Source: Phormidium tanganyikae FI6-MK23 (GTDB lineage: Bacteria > Cyanobacteriota > Cyanobacteriia > Leptolyngbyales > Leptolyngbyaceae). Taken from it: a stretch of 64,000 bases of DNA. Position 1 is the first letter of the stretch, and each line of letters begins with the position of its first letter. A model generated the notes under the pieces. It was not told the DNA's origin, ran no database searches, and saw nothing but the letters and a program-made list of their open reading frames with translations. Positions 27,031 through 35,401 of the stretch are shown here, piece after piece. The stretch is from contig JAHHHU010000002.1 of NCBI GenBank assembly GCA_019359175.1, forward strand, positions 248,001 to 312,000. The letters are read 5' to 3'. Made by a program: the position numbers and the translations under genes.

Positions 27031-29064
27031 TTAATGCACGCTTGATAAAACAGCTTGTTGGGTGCGCCAATTTAGGTCTTGCGATCGCTCTTTCGCGAGT
27101 TGTGGAATATCTGCCGCTACAAACTGCTGATGCAACATCTGCACACTCAGTAAATGATTGATAATTCCATCCAGTTGAGTTCGAGCGGACGCAGGTGTAG
27201 ACGGATCAGCATGACGTTGCAGCACTTGATTAACTGCGATTGCATCAAGTAATCCTGCTTCTTGAATCGCGCCGTTTGAAAGATAGATATCACAGAGCGA
27301 TCGCAATGCTCTTTGCTTCTCTACGTCGGTGTGAGAGGGAGGAGCCATAAACGCAAACTTTTGTCGATCGTACAATGCCTGCGGTAACAATCCTTTCATT
27401 GCTTCGCGCAACACATATTTATCGCGTTTACCCCGAAAGCGCATCAATGGCGGCAATGTTACTGCGAATTCGACTAAGTGATGATCTAAGAACGGGGGGC
27501 GTGCTTCCATTGAGTTCGCCATATCGACGCGATCGCCTGCCCAACCAAGAACTTGAGATTCAAACTGGGTTTTGATCCAGATGTACTGAACTTTGTCGAG
27601 CGGATGTCTGCCTGCAATTTGATCTGGATCAAGTGCGGCAGCGATCGCTTCTCCCGGTGAATAGTCGGCGGTTGCTGCCCGAAGATCTGGGTGTAGCAAT
27701 CCTGGAACTTGAGAACCCATTGAGAGCCAAGATTGTAAGCAACTGGGTGTGAAGCCAACTAACTGAGTAAGCGCCGGATCATCTAAAGCATTTTGAGCCA
27801 GTAGATTACCTTGGAACAATCGATTACTTTCTTGCAGCCAAGCTTCGAGATCAGCGCGTTCTTCTGGTGTTGCATCATTCATGCCGTGACGAATCATGTC
27901 TAATCGCAGTTGTGGATATCCGGCGAACAGTTCGTCTGAGCCTTCTCCGGTGAGAACAACGCGATAGCCTGCTTTTTGGACGTGATCGCTGAGGAGCATT
28001 TTAGCGATCGTAAATGTATTGTAGATACTCCGCTCAGTGTGCCAAATCGCGCGGGCAAAGTGATCATAAAGCTCCCCGCCGCGCGTCATTACAATATCTT
28101 GATCGGCTCCGACTGCCTGCGACATCTGTTTTGAAATTTCAGTTTCGTCGTAGTCCTGATTGTCAAATCCAACCGTAAACGCTTTGATTGGAGACTGTTG
28201 ACAAGCGGCTGCAACTCCTAAGATGGTGCAAGAATCAATTCCACCCGAAAGATAACAAGCAACGGGAACATCAGCTTCTAATTTGAGTTGAATCGCTTCA
28301 ATAAAGCGTTCTCTTAAGGTTTCAATATAGTATTCGTCATCGTGTTGAACGGTACGATCGCTAAGCAGTGGAAAGTTTAGATCCCAGTAAGTTTTGGTGC
28401 GAACTTTGAGTTCTCCATTTTCGCGATCGACTATCACCATCTGACCGGGTTGAACCGCATGAATTCCCTCAAATGCAGTTGTTCCAGGAACCATCAATTG
28501 CATCAGTTGATGATAGAGCCCATGAGGTGAAATCTTGCGCTTCACAGCGGGATGAGCAAACAGAACTTTGATTTCAGAGCCAAAGACTAAACCTTCTGGG
28601 GCCATTGTCCAGAATAGTGGTTTAATCCCAAAGCGATCGCGTACCAGCGTTAATCGATCGTGTTGTTTCTCATAGACTGCAAAGCCGAATTCTCCGCGCA
28701 AATGAGTCATTGCACCTTCTAACCCAAAGCGATCGGTTAAGTGCATCAAGAGTTCTGTATCGCTTTTAGATTTGAATCGATAGCCGCGTGAAGTTAGATC
28801 TGCTCGAATGCGTTTGTAGTCATAGAATTCGCCATTGTGGGCAATCATGATTTGCTGATTGTCAGACACAAACGGTTGTCGAGCGCGATCGACATTCAGA
28901 TCAATAATCGCTAAACGGGCATGAGTGAAACCAACACCATCGATCGTTTTCCAGCCACAACCATCCGGCCCTCGATGCGATTGGATCGCTGCCATTGCAA
29001 TTAGAACAGCAGGATCGATTGGTCTTTCTCGATCGCGCTGGAAAACGCCACCAATGCCACACAT
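27031..29064 (-). CDS. asnB: Glutamine-hydrolysing asparagine synthetase
   Basis: Makes asparagine from aspartate, ATP and glutamine. The 677-residue class B enzyme has the nucleophile Cys2 (MCGIGGVF) after Met removal, the glutaminase domain (1-205) with RGPDG, HNGEFYDYKRIR and the GFAVYEKQ strand, then the synthetase domain with the PP-loop CYLSGGIDSC, VLTGEGSDELFAGYP and FLDHHLVEFA. It is longer than E. coli AsnB (554) through a C-terminal extension common in the actinobacterial/cyanobacterial asnB-like group, some of which amidate other substrates. It diverges from smtA. Confidence 0.93.
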   Translation of the reverse strand: MCGIGGVFQRDRERPIDPAVLIAMAAIQSHRGPDGCGWKTIDGVGFTHARLAIIDLNVDRARQPFVSDNQQIMIAHNGEFYDYKRIRADLTSRGYRFKSKSDTELLMHLTDRFGLEGAMTHLRGEFGFAVYEKQHDRLTLVRDRFGIKPLFWTMAPEGLVFGSEIKVLFAHPAVKRKISPHGLYHQLMQLMVPGTTAFEGIHAVQPGQMVIVDRENGELKVRTKTYWDLNFPLLSDRTVQHDDEYYIETLRERFIEAIQLKLEADVPVACYLSGGIDSCTILGVAAACQQSPIKAFTVGFDNQDYDETEISKQMSQAVGADQDIVMTRGGELYDHFARAIWHTERSIYNTFTIAKMLLSDHVQKAGYRVVLTGEGSDELFAGYPQLRLDMIRHGMNDATPEERADLEAWLQESNRLFQGNLLAQNALDDPALTQLVGFTPSCLQSWLSMGSQVPGLLHPDLRAATADYSPGEAIAAALDPDQIAGRHPLDKVQYIWIKTQFESQVLGWAGDRVDMANSMEARPPFLDHHLVEFAVTLPPLMRFRGKRDKYVLREAMKGLLPQALYDRQKFAFMAPPSHTDVEKQRALRSLCDIYLSNGAIQEAGLLDAIAVNQVLQRHADPSTPASARTQLDGIINHLLSVQMLHQQFVAADIPQLAKERSQDLNWRTQQAVLSSVH

Positions 29065-29190
29065 ACACCTTTCTCCTACCCTGGGAATAAGCTGAATTTG
29101 CTCACTGTATGCAGTAATACATCACAAAAAATCTATTAATTGGAATAATTCAAGGCTTTAGAAGAAATTCTAATCGTTGCCAAATTTCTT

Positions 29191-29216
29191 AATACCTGAA
29201 TGATTGTTCATATGTT
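29191..29216. promoter_or_regulatory. Putative SmtB/ArsR-family operator for smtA
   Basis: On the minus strand this reads AACATATGAACAATCATTCA followed by GGTATT. This is an imperfect 12-2-12 palindrome whose half-sites ATGAACA and TTCAG resemble the SmtB sites known from the Synechococcus smt operator. It sits 33 bases before the smtA start, where a bound zinc-responsive repressor would block transcription. No smtB gene is in the window, so the regulator would act from elsewhere. The AT-rich TAAGAT just downstream could serve as the -10 element. Confidence 0.7.
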
Positions 29217-29248
29217 AAGATAAAAACAACTGATTTGGAGAACGTAAA

Positions 29249-29413
29249 ATGACTGCCGTAACGCAAATGAAATGTGCCTGTGAAGCTTGTCTGTGCGTCG
29301 TTTCGATGGAGAGCGCTGTTCAGAAAGATGAGAAATTCTATTGCAGTGACGCTTGTGCGAATGGTCATCCAAAGGGACATGGCGACTGTGGACACAAAGG
29401 CTGCAATTGCTAA
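29249..29413 (+). CDS. smtA: Bacterial metallothionein
   Basis: A 54-residue zinc/cadmium-binding metallothionein that sequesters metal as a Zn4 cluster. Nine Cys are present (9, 11, 14, 16, 32, 36, 47, 52, 54) with His40, His44 and His49, which is the SmtA arrangement: CACEACLC near the N-terminus, FYCSDACANGH in the zinc-finger-like middle, and CGHKGCNC at the end. GGAG lies 8 bases before the ATG. A SmtB-type operator precedes it and a strong terminator follows seven bases after the stop, so it is a monocistronic, metal-induced unit. Confidence 0.95.
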   Translation: MTAVTQMKCACEACLCVVSMESAVQKDEKFYCSDACANGHPKGHGDCGHKGCNC

Positions 29414-29419
29414 GATGCT

Positions 29420-29455
29420 AAAAAAGCCGGAAGAATTGACTCCTCCGGCTTTTTT
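29420..29455. terminator. Bidirectional terminator between smtA and hemL
   Basis: AAAAAGCCGGA (29421-29431) pairs with TCCGGCTTTTT (29444-29454) around a 12-base loop. A- and T-runs on the two sides allow termination of both smtA (plus) and hemL (minus). Confidence 0.9.
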
Positions 29456-29481
29456 ATGCCTAAATTTCAGAACTGCGAATC

Positions 29482-30780
29482 TTACAGATTTGACATCACC
29501 GATCGAGCCGCTTCAATTGTGCGATCGATGTCTTCGTCCGTATGGGCGAGTGACATAAAGCCCGCTTCAAACTGGGACGGAGCTAAGTAAACACCTTGCT
29601 CTAACATTCCGCGATGAAACTTGCTGAACTTCGACAGGTCGGATTTTTTCGCATCTTCGTAGTTGTGAACTGGCCCTTCAGTAAAGAAGAAACCAAACAT
29701 TCCGCTGATCGAACCGCCACAGGACGGATGACCCGTGTCTTTTGCCACATCGAGCAAGCCTTTGATCAGGCGTGAGGTAATGCGATCGAGATAGTCATAA
29801 GTTCCAGGCTGGCGCAGCAATTCGAGCGTTTTAATTCCAGCCGTCATCGCTAACGGATTTCCCGAAAGCGTTCCAGCCTGATACATTGCGCCTGCGGGTG
29901 CAACCATTTCCATGATCTCGCGCCGACCACCGTAAGCCCCGACAGGTAAGCCACCCCCGATCACTTTACCGAGCGTTGTGAGATCGGGTGTAATGCCGAA
30001 TTTCTCTTGTACGCCACCGTAAGCGATGCGGAATCCGGTCATCACTTCATCAAAGACCAACAGCGCTCCATGTTCCGTCGTCAGTTCGCGCAGACCTGCT
30101 AAGAATCCGGGATCTGGGGGAATGAATCCGGCATTTCCCACGATCGGTTCAAGCATTACGCCTGCGACTTCGCCGGGATTTTCTTCGAGCAGCTTTTTCA
30201 CTGCCTCCAAATCGTTGTAAGGCGCGTTGAGCGTGTTAGCTGTTGTCGATTTGGGCACACCTGGCGAATCGGGTAAGCCCAGCGTCGCGACACCTGATCC
30301 AGCTTTGACCAAGAACATATCCGCGTGTCCGTGGTAGCAGCCTTCAAACTTGATAATTTTATCGCGTCCGGTAAATGCCCGCATCAAGCGCAGCACCGAC
30401 ATACACGCTTCCGTACCCGAATTCACAAATCGCACCATTTCGATACTGGGAACCGCATCGATTACCATTTCAGCCAGCACGTTTTCGAGATAAGACGGCG
30501 CGCCAAAACTCGTTCCTTTCTCTGCGGCAGCTTGAATCGCGCGAATCACGTCTGGATGAGCATGACCGCAGATTGCAGGCCCCCAAGTGCCGATGTAGTC
30601 GATGTATTGATTGCCATCGACATCCCAAGCATAAGCGCCTTTGACTCGATCGAAGACGATCGGCTGTCCGCCCACAGACTTGAACGCCCGGACGGGAGAA
30701 CTTACGCCACCCGGCATCAATTTTTGAGCCGCTGCAAAGATCTCATCTGATTTGGTGGTTTTCAAAGTACCTGTGATCAA
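29482..30780 (-). CDS. hemL: Glutamate-1-semialdehyde 2,1-aminomutase
   Basis: Converts glutamate-1-semialdehyde to 5-aminolevulinate for heme, chlorophyll and bilins, using PLP. The 432 residues include [20 protein letters not shown], the [15 protein letters not shown] active-site loop, [27 protein letters not shown] and Schiff-base Lys272 in [18 protein letters not shown]. The start is TTG at 30780, supported by AAGGAG six bases upstream and by the family N-terminus. It shares a terminator with convergent smtA. Confidence 0.97.
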   Translation of the reverse strand: MITGTLKTTKSDEIFAAAQKLMPGGVSSPVRAFKSVGGQPIVFDRVKGAYAWDVDGNQYIDYIGTWGPAICGHAHPDVIRAIQAAAEKGTSFGAPSYLENVLAEMVIDAVPSIEMVRFVNSGTEACMSVLRLMRAFTGRDKIIKFEGCYHGHADMFLVKAGSGVATLGLPDSPGVPKSTTANTLNAPYNDLEAVKKLLEENPGEVAGVMLEPIVGNAGFIPPDPGFLAGLRELTTEHGALLVFDEVMTGFRIAYGGVQEKFGITPDLTTLGKVIGGGLPVGAYGGRREIMEMVAPAGAMYQAGTLSGNPLAMTAGIKTLELLRQPGTYDYLDRITSRLIKGLLDVAKDTGHPSCGGSISGMFGFFFTEGPVHNYEDAKKSDLSKFSKFHRGMLEQGVYLAPSQFEAGFMSLAHTDEDIDRTIEAARSVMSNL

Positions 30781-30886
30781 AATTTTCTCCTTAAATCCAA
30801 TCCTGAAGATATTCCGTAGGGCAGGGGATTTTTTCCCACAAAGCCAGGATACTTAAAAATTATCCCATTTACTGGAGGCGGCTTGA

Positions 30887-31084
30887 ATGTCGTACCAAAG
30901 TAATCGCGAATTGCCAGAGAGTGTTCGCGATCGCCTGTCGGAAACTGCCCAACACTTTTATAGGGTAGCGTTTAACTCAGCGCTTCAGTGGTATGGTGAG
31001 GAGTCAAGAGCGCATCAAATTGCTTGGAGTGCGGTGAGGAACCAAGCAGTGAGTCTAAATAGCGCGATCGTCGAAATTCTATAA
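30887..31084 (+). CDS. ChaB family protein
   Basis: A 65-residue protein with the ChaB fold core: LPESVRDRLSETAQHFYRVA, then FNSALQWYGEESRAHQIAWS and AVRNQAV. ChaB homologues were linked to cation transport in E. coli, but the cyanobacterial role is unknown. GGAGG lies about 8 bases before the ATG. The gene is divergent from hemL and convergent with the ycf35-like gene. Confidence 0.85.
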   Translation: MSYQSNRELPESVRDRLSETAQHFYRVAFNSALQWYGEESRAHQIAWSAVRNQAVSLNSAIVEIL

Positions 31085-31133
31085 TGTTAAGTGCCGTTGA
31101 GATTAAACTCTCGACGTCACTCAGTTTTTGAAC

Positions 31134-31511
31134 CTAAATCCAGCGTCCGACGACGACTCGTACTGTTCCATCTTCTAAGACTTCTTCCGCTTCGATCGTA
31201 TATCCCTGTTCAGAAGCAGTCTTTTGCAATTGCTTATGAGCATATTTCTGCTGGATCTCATTCACAAACTGTGCTTGATTGATTCGCGCTCCCCAAAAAT
31301 CTGCAATCAGAACATACTGATCGTCACCTTCGCGTCGAAAACCGAGGTCGTATCCATTCGATCTACGAATCACGTATTCCGCTTGAGTCTTGTCGCCTTG
31401 ATATCCCCGCACAAGCGCGTTTTGCTCGACTTTGTAACCGAGTTCGCGCAAGGTTTGACCGAGCACTTCGCCATCTTTGATTTCAACTTTGATTGTTGTA
31501 AAGTGTGACAT
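31134..31511 (-). CDS. ycf35: Ycf35 family protein (DUF1257)
   Basis: A 125-residue soluble protein with the DUF1257 core MSHFTTIKVEIKDGEVLGQT, then the double-psi-like strands RRSNGYDLGFRREGDDQYVL and FWGARINQAQFVNEIQQKYA, ending in EEVLEDGTVRVVVGRWI. Ycf35 is conserved in cyanobacteria and some plastids; the function is unknown. It is encoded one base after the Ycf46-type ATPase stop on the same strand, forming a likely two-gene operon. Confidence 0.92.
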   Translation of the reverse strand: MSHFTTIKVEIKDGEVLGQTLRELGYKVEQNALVRGYQGDKTQAEYVIRRSNGYDLGFRREGDDQYVLIADFWGARINQAQFVNEIQQKYAHKQLQKTASEQGYTIEAEEVLEDGTVRVVVGRWI

Positions 31512-31512
31512 T

Positions 31513-33108
31513 CTAATCTAGCTCCAAAGAATCAATCCCACGCAGTCGGGTAATCTGGCGTAACTCTTCGATCAACTGTACATCCTGGGATGCTGGACGT
31601 GCTCCCGCACTTGCCGCCCATTGTTTCAAGCCGTCGATCTGATCTCGCGCGATCGCGGCTAATGGAACGGTTTCTTCGATCGCTTGTACGATGTCTTCGG
31701 TCGTAAAATCGCGACGATTGCCCAAACTCCCTTGACTAAAGGCGCGCTGCATTCCGTCAATGATCGTTTGTTCGATTTCTGCACCGCTAAATTCATAAGT
31801 TTGACGGGCGAGTAGAACGAGATCAAATTCGCGTAAGCGGCTCGATCGTAGTCGCTGGAGATGCACTCTAAAGATTTCACGCCGCTCTGGTTCGGTCGGG
31901 AGATTGAGGAAAAAGATCTCGTCGAATCGACCTTTGCGTAAAAGTTCAGCGGGCAGAATTTGAACATTATTTGCGGTAGCAACGATGAACACGGGGCTAG
32001 TTTTTTCCTGCATCCAAGTAATCAAGCTACCAAACACGCGCCGACTGGTTCCAGAGTCGCCATCCATGCCTGCGTTGATATTGCCGAATGCTTTATCGAT
32101 TTCGTCCATCCACAACACACAAGGCGCGATCGCTTCAACAATTCGGATCATTTGGCGCACCCGGCTTTCACTTTCTCCGACCAGTCCACCAAACAATCGT
32201 CCCGCATCAAGCCGTAATAGCGGTAAGCGCCATTCATGCGCGATCGTTTTAGCCGAAAGCGATTTTCCTGTCCCCTGAATGCCTGCTAATAGAACGCCTT
32301 TGGGGTTTGGAATGCCGTAGCGCCTTGCTTCTTCGGTAAAGCTATCTTGGCGCATTTGTACCCATTTTTTCAGATTGTCCAAACCACCGACGCTTTTGAG
32401 TGATTCTTGCGTGGTGAAAAATTCGAGAATTCCGGTTTGGCGAATCGCTTGGCGTTTAGCTTCGAGCACACTATCGATGTCTTGTTCGCTGATATGTTGT
32501 TTTGCTGCGATCGATGCCGCCAATACTCGCTGAATTCGAGCGCGACTCAATCCCTGACAAGCTTTTACCAATTGTTCTTTTCCCAATTGAGAAAGTTTGA
32601 GCTTTTCGGGGACAACAATCTGTGAGATTAGCGTATCGATCTCTTGAGTGTCAGGAAGCGGAAAATCGATCACCGTCATTTCCTCGATGAATTCTTGCGG
32701 AACATCGAGAGAATGGCTCGTCAGAATTAAAGTCTTTCGACTGCGTTTGAGGTCACGCGCCAGATTCTTGATTTCACGCACGATCGGAACATTGCTAGCC
32801 TGTAGCGGAAATTTGAGAACGGGGTGAAGATCTCGCAGAACATACACCGCAGATTTATCATTTGGAGCTTTGGCGATGCGTCCGAGAGCCGCGATCGCTG
32901 ATCCTTTATCTGCACCGCTATCATCCCAACCTCGCACAATATCCCAGCGCCTGAGTTCACGAGTTGCCCGCTCACAGACTTGCATTAGAACTTCCTCGAT
33001 CGGTTCTTCCTCGACTCCGACTAGATAAATTAGCGGATAGCGGGCACGCAACATCAGATCGAGTTGCTCGGCAATTTCTTGGTGAGAGTGAGAGAGATTA
33101 GAAGCCAT
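31513..33108 (-). CDS. Ycf46-type AAA ATPase
   Basis: A 531-residue AAA+ protein with a degenerate N-terminal ATPase-like region (1-240) and one canonical AAA module. Walker A GIQGTGKS is at 276-283, Walker B VLWMDEID at 331-338, sensor 1 IVATANN and the arginine finger region LLRKGRFDEIFF follow, then the C-terminal lid helix. Ycf46 proteins have been tied to photosynthetic carbon use at low CO2, but a substrate is not established. It shares an operon with ycf35 and diverges from the WD40 gene with 72 bases between starts. Confidence 0.92.
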   Translation of the reverse strand: MASNLSHSHQEIAEQLDLMLRARYPLIYLVGVEEEPIEEVLMQVCERATRELRRWDIVRGWDDSGADKGSAIAALGRIAKAPNDKSAVYVLRDLHPVLKFPLQASNVPIVREIKNLARDLKRSRKTLILTSHSLDVPQEFIEEMTVIDFPLPDTQEIDTLISQIVVPEKLKLSQLGKEQLVKACQGLSRARIQRVLAASIAAKQHISEQDIDSVLEAKRQAIRQTGILEFFTTQESLKSVGGLDNLKKWVQMRQDSFTEEARRYGIPNPKGVLLAGIQGTGKSLSAKTIAHEWRLPLLRLDAGRLFGGLVGESESRVRQMIRIVEAIAPCVLWMDEIDKAFGNINAGMDGDSGTSRRVFGSLITWMQEKTSPVFIVATANNVQILPAELLRKGRFDEIFFLNLPTEPERREIFRVHLQRLRSSRLREFDLVLLARQTYEFSGAEIEQTIIDGMQRAFSQGSLGNRRDFTTEDIVQAIEETVPLAAIARDQIDGLKQWAASAGARPASQDVQLIEELRQITRLRGIDSLELD

Positions 33109-33180
33109 TGCGCTATTCTGGCAGATACTTCTAGGTTTACGCGAACTCTTTATAGTTCAAATATACCATAATCAAGGAAT

Positions 33181-33993
33181 ATGACCGACTCCCCGAATGA
33201 ATTTGATGCTGTCTTAGGAAACTCTGCCCGTCCAATGATGGGTAGCGTTGTGCTGGGCGGAATTGAGGGGATTCGGCAACGGTTAAAAAGCGATCGTATT
33301 GATCAACGAATTTCAGCACTGCGCGAAGTTCAACACACTCAAGTTGGATTAGATTTGATAGTTCAAGCCTTGAATGATCCTGCGATCGCAGTTCAGAAAG
33401 TTGCTTATCGATTGTTGCAGCCTTATCCTGAATTGCTAAAACCGTATCCGCACTATCAACTATTTGAATGTTTAGCTGCATTGAAAGGGCATCACGCTGG
33501 AATTACTGCAATTGCGATCGCGACTCAGCATTTGAGATACTTCGCTCGGACTGTTGTGATCAGTGCGAGTCGAGACGGACTGATTCAAGTTTGGGACATT
33601 GATGCTGAAGAAGTGGTTTTTAGCATTCCTACCTATACATTTGTCTATACGATTTCTATTGATACAGAAGCCGATATTTTTACAATTCAAGGAGCCAAGC
33701 GAAAGGTGAAGTCTTGGAGTTTGAGAAATGGACAAGAGATTGATCCAACTGAGATCAAACTTAGACAAATTGCATCCGTGGTGCGAAATGACGATCGCTA
33801 TTTGATCAGCGGTAGTCAGAACACAATCAAAGTTTGGGATTTGCAAGCAGGGCGAGAAGTTTGCCGATTGCAAGGACATACAAGTTTAATCACAGCCGTC
33901 GCAGTGAATGAGGATCAATCTTTGATTGTGAGCGGGAGTGAAGATAGAACGGTGCGAATCTGGGGAATTTCTCCGCTGCCTCAAATGCGCTAA
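33181..33993 (+). CDS. HEAT-like plus WD40 repeat protein
   Basis: A 270-residue protein. Residues about 15-90 form a HEAT-like pair of helices (AVLGNSARPMMGSVVLGGIE, RISALREVQHTQVGLDLIVQ, DPAIAVQKVAYRLLQPYPEL). Residues about 100-265 contain WD40 units ending in IQVWDI, IKVWDL and VRIWGI. Only three recognisable WD units exist, fewer than the seven of a full propeller, so it is either partly degenerate or pairs with another chain. A role in protein-protein scaffolding is inferred. Confidence 0.8.
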   Translation: MTDSPNEFDAVLGNSARPMMGSVVLGGIEGIRQRLKSDRIDQRISALREVQHTQVGLDLIVQALNDPAIAVQKVAYRLLQPYPELLKPYPHYQLFECLAALKGHHAGITAIAIATQHLRYFARTVVISASRDGLIQVWDIDAEEVVFSIPTYTFVYTISIDTEADIFTIQGAKRKVKSWSLRNGQEIDPTEIKLRQIASVVRNDDRYLISGSQNTIKVWDLQAGREVCRLQGHTSLITAVAVNEDQSLIVSGSEDRTVRIWGISPLPQMR

Positions 33994-34023
33994 ACTGCTT
34001 CTACGAATTAGGGCAATACGATC

Positions 34024-35220
34024 GTGGCTCAAGTTGTTCTCGAAAACATCTACAAATCCTATCAGCAAGGCGATCAGAGCGAAAACTCTGCGGTTCTACG
34101 ATCGATTAATCTCCTGATCGAAGACGGCGAATTCATGGTTTTGGTCGGGCCTTCGGGCTGTGGGAAAAGCACCCTATTAAGGCTGATTGCCGGACTCGAA
34201 GAACTGACCGCCGGAAACATTCGAGTCAGCGATCGTATTGTGAACGATCTGCCGCCCAAAGAACGCGACATTGCGATGGTGTTTCAGAACTATGCGCTGT
34301 ATCCGCACATGAGCGTTTACGATAACCTTGCATTCGGACTACGGCGCACCAAGTTAGACGGGCAGAACGCAAACTGGTCAGAAAATCTAGCGGTCGGGAT
34401 GACGCGAAAACTGCCGGGTGGAATGCGATACGTTAGCGATCGAGAACGGTCAGTTCAAGAACGAGTCAAGCTAGTGGCGCGAATGCTGCAAATCGAACCT
34501 TTGTTGCATCGCTTACCCAAACAGCTTTCCGGCGGTCAAAAACAGCGGGTCGCACTCGGTCGAGCAATGGCACGAAATCCACAAGTCTTTCTGATGGATG
34601 AGCCGCTCTCAAACTTAGATGCAAAGCTCAGAGCCGAAACCCGCGCCCAGATTGTCAAACTTCAGCGACAGTTAGGAACCACCACGATCTATGTCACGCA
34701 TGACCAAACCGAAGCAATGACAATGGGCGATCGCATTGCCGTGATGAACGGCGGACAGATTCAACAACTGGCAACACCGCTAGAACTCTACACCCGTCCC
34801 GCCAATCGCTTCGTGGCTGAATTCATCGGATCGCCTCCCATGAACTTTATCCCAGTGCAAGTCCGCGCCCCGCTCACGCTGCATCACGCTTTGTTTCAAC
34901 TGACCTTGTCACAACACTGGGCATCGGTGCTAAAGCTTTACGATAGTCAAATGGTTGCACTCGGCATTCGTCCTGAGCATCTCAGCTTGAGCGATTCTAC
35001 AGATCAAACGCTCCTTGTCGCAGTCGATTTAGTCGAAGCTTTGGGACATGAAACTGTGTTATCTGTGCGTTTGGCAGATAACTCCGATACGATGCAAGTC
35101 CGCATTACTCCCGATCGCACTGTAAGACTCGGTGAAACTCTGCGATTAGCATTGCCAACTGAGAAGATCTACTTGTTTAACGCAAAAAGCGGAACTGCGA
35201 TCGTCCCTAATTTATGCTGA
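34024..35220 (+). CDS. Sugar ABC importer ATPase (MalK/UgpC type)
   Basis: A 398-residue CUT1-type ATPase. Walker A VGPSGCGKST (41-50), Q-loop MVFQNYALYPHMSVYDNLAF, signature LSGGQKQRVALGRAM near residue 168, Walker B VFLMDEPLSNLD, H-loop YVTHDQTEAMTMGDR, and a C-terminal TOBE regulatory domain. A roughly 40-residue insertion (LDGQNANWSENLAVGMTRKL onwards) sits before the signature, as in several cyanobacterial homologues. Such ATPases are often shared among several sugar importers. No permease genes are next to it; a binding protein lies at 37635. Confidence 0.92.
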   Translation: MAQVVLENIYKSYQQGDQSENSAVLRSINLLIEDGEFMVLVGPSGCGKSTLLRLIAGLEELTAGNIRVSDRIVNDLPPKERDIAMVFQNYALYPHMSVYDNLAFGLRRTKLDGQNANWSENLAVGMTRKLPGGMRYVSDRERSVQERVKLVARMLQIEPLLHRLPKQLSGGQKQRVALGRAMARNPQVFLMDEPLSNLDAKLRAETRAQIVKLQRQLGTTTIYVTHDQTEAMTMGDRIAVMNGGQIQQLATPLELYTRPANRFVAEFIGSPPMNFIPVQVRAPLTLHHALFQLTLSQHWASVLKLYDSQMVALGIRPEHLSLSDSTDQTLLVAVDLVEALGHETVLSVRLADNSDTMQVRITPDRTVRLGETLRLALPTEKIYLFNAKSGTAIVPNLC

Positions 35221-35401
35221 TTAGGAAAACACAAGAACTAACACAGACAATTCTTTACTTCTGAGACGACAGAATTTCAAGGATCGTTTCATGGGGAAAA
35301 TCCTTTGGCGCTTTTATCCTTTAGAATCGACCAGGTTCGCTTTCTCAATAAATTTTCTTTTCCGGGAACTCTGATAAGAGCGTCTTTCAGATCAGGGTTC
35401 C

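Noticed and set aside
29274-29558. 94-residue plus-strand frame overlapping smtA and the hemL end
   Set aside because: It runs across the smtA coding region and its terminator in another frame; SmtA itself explains the sequence.
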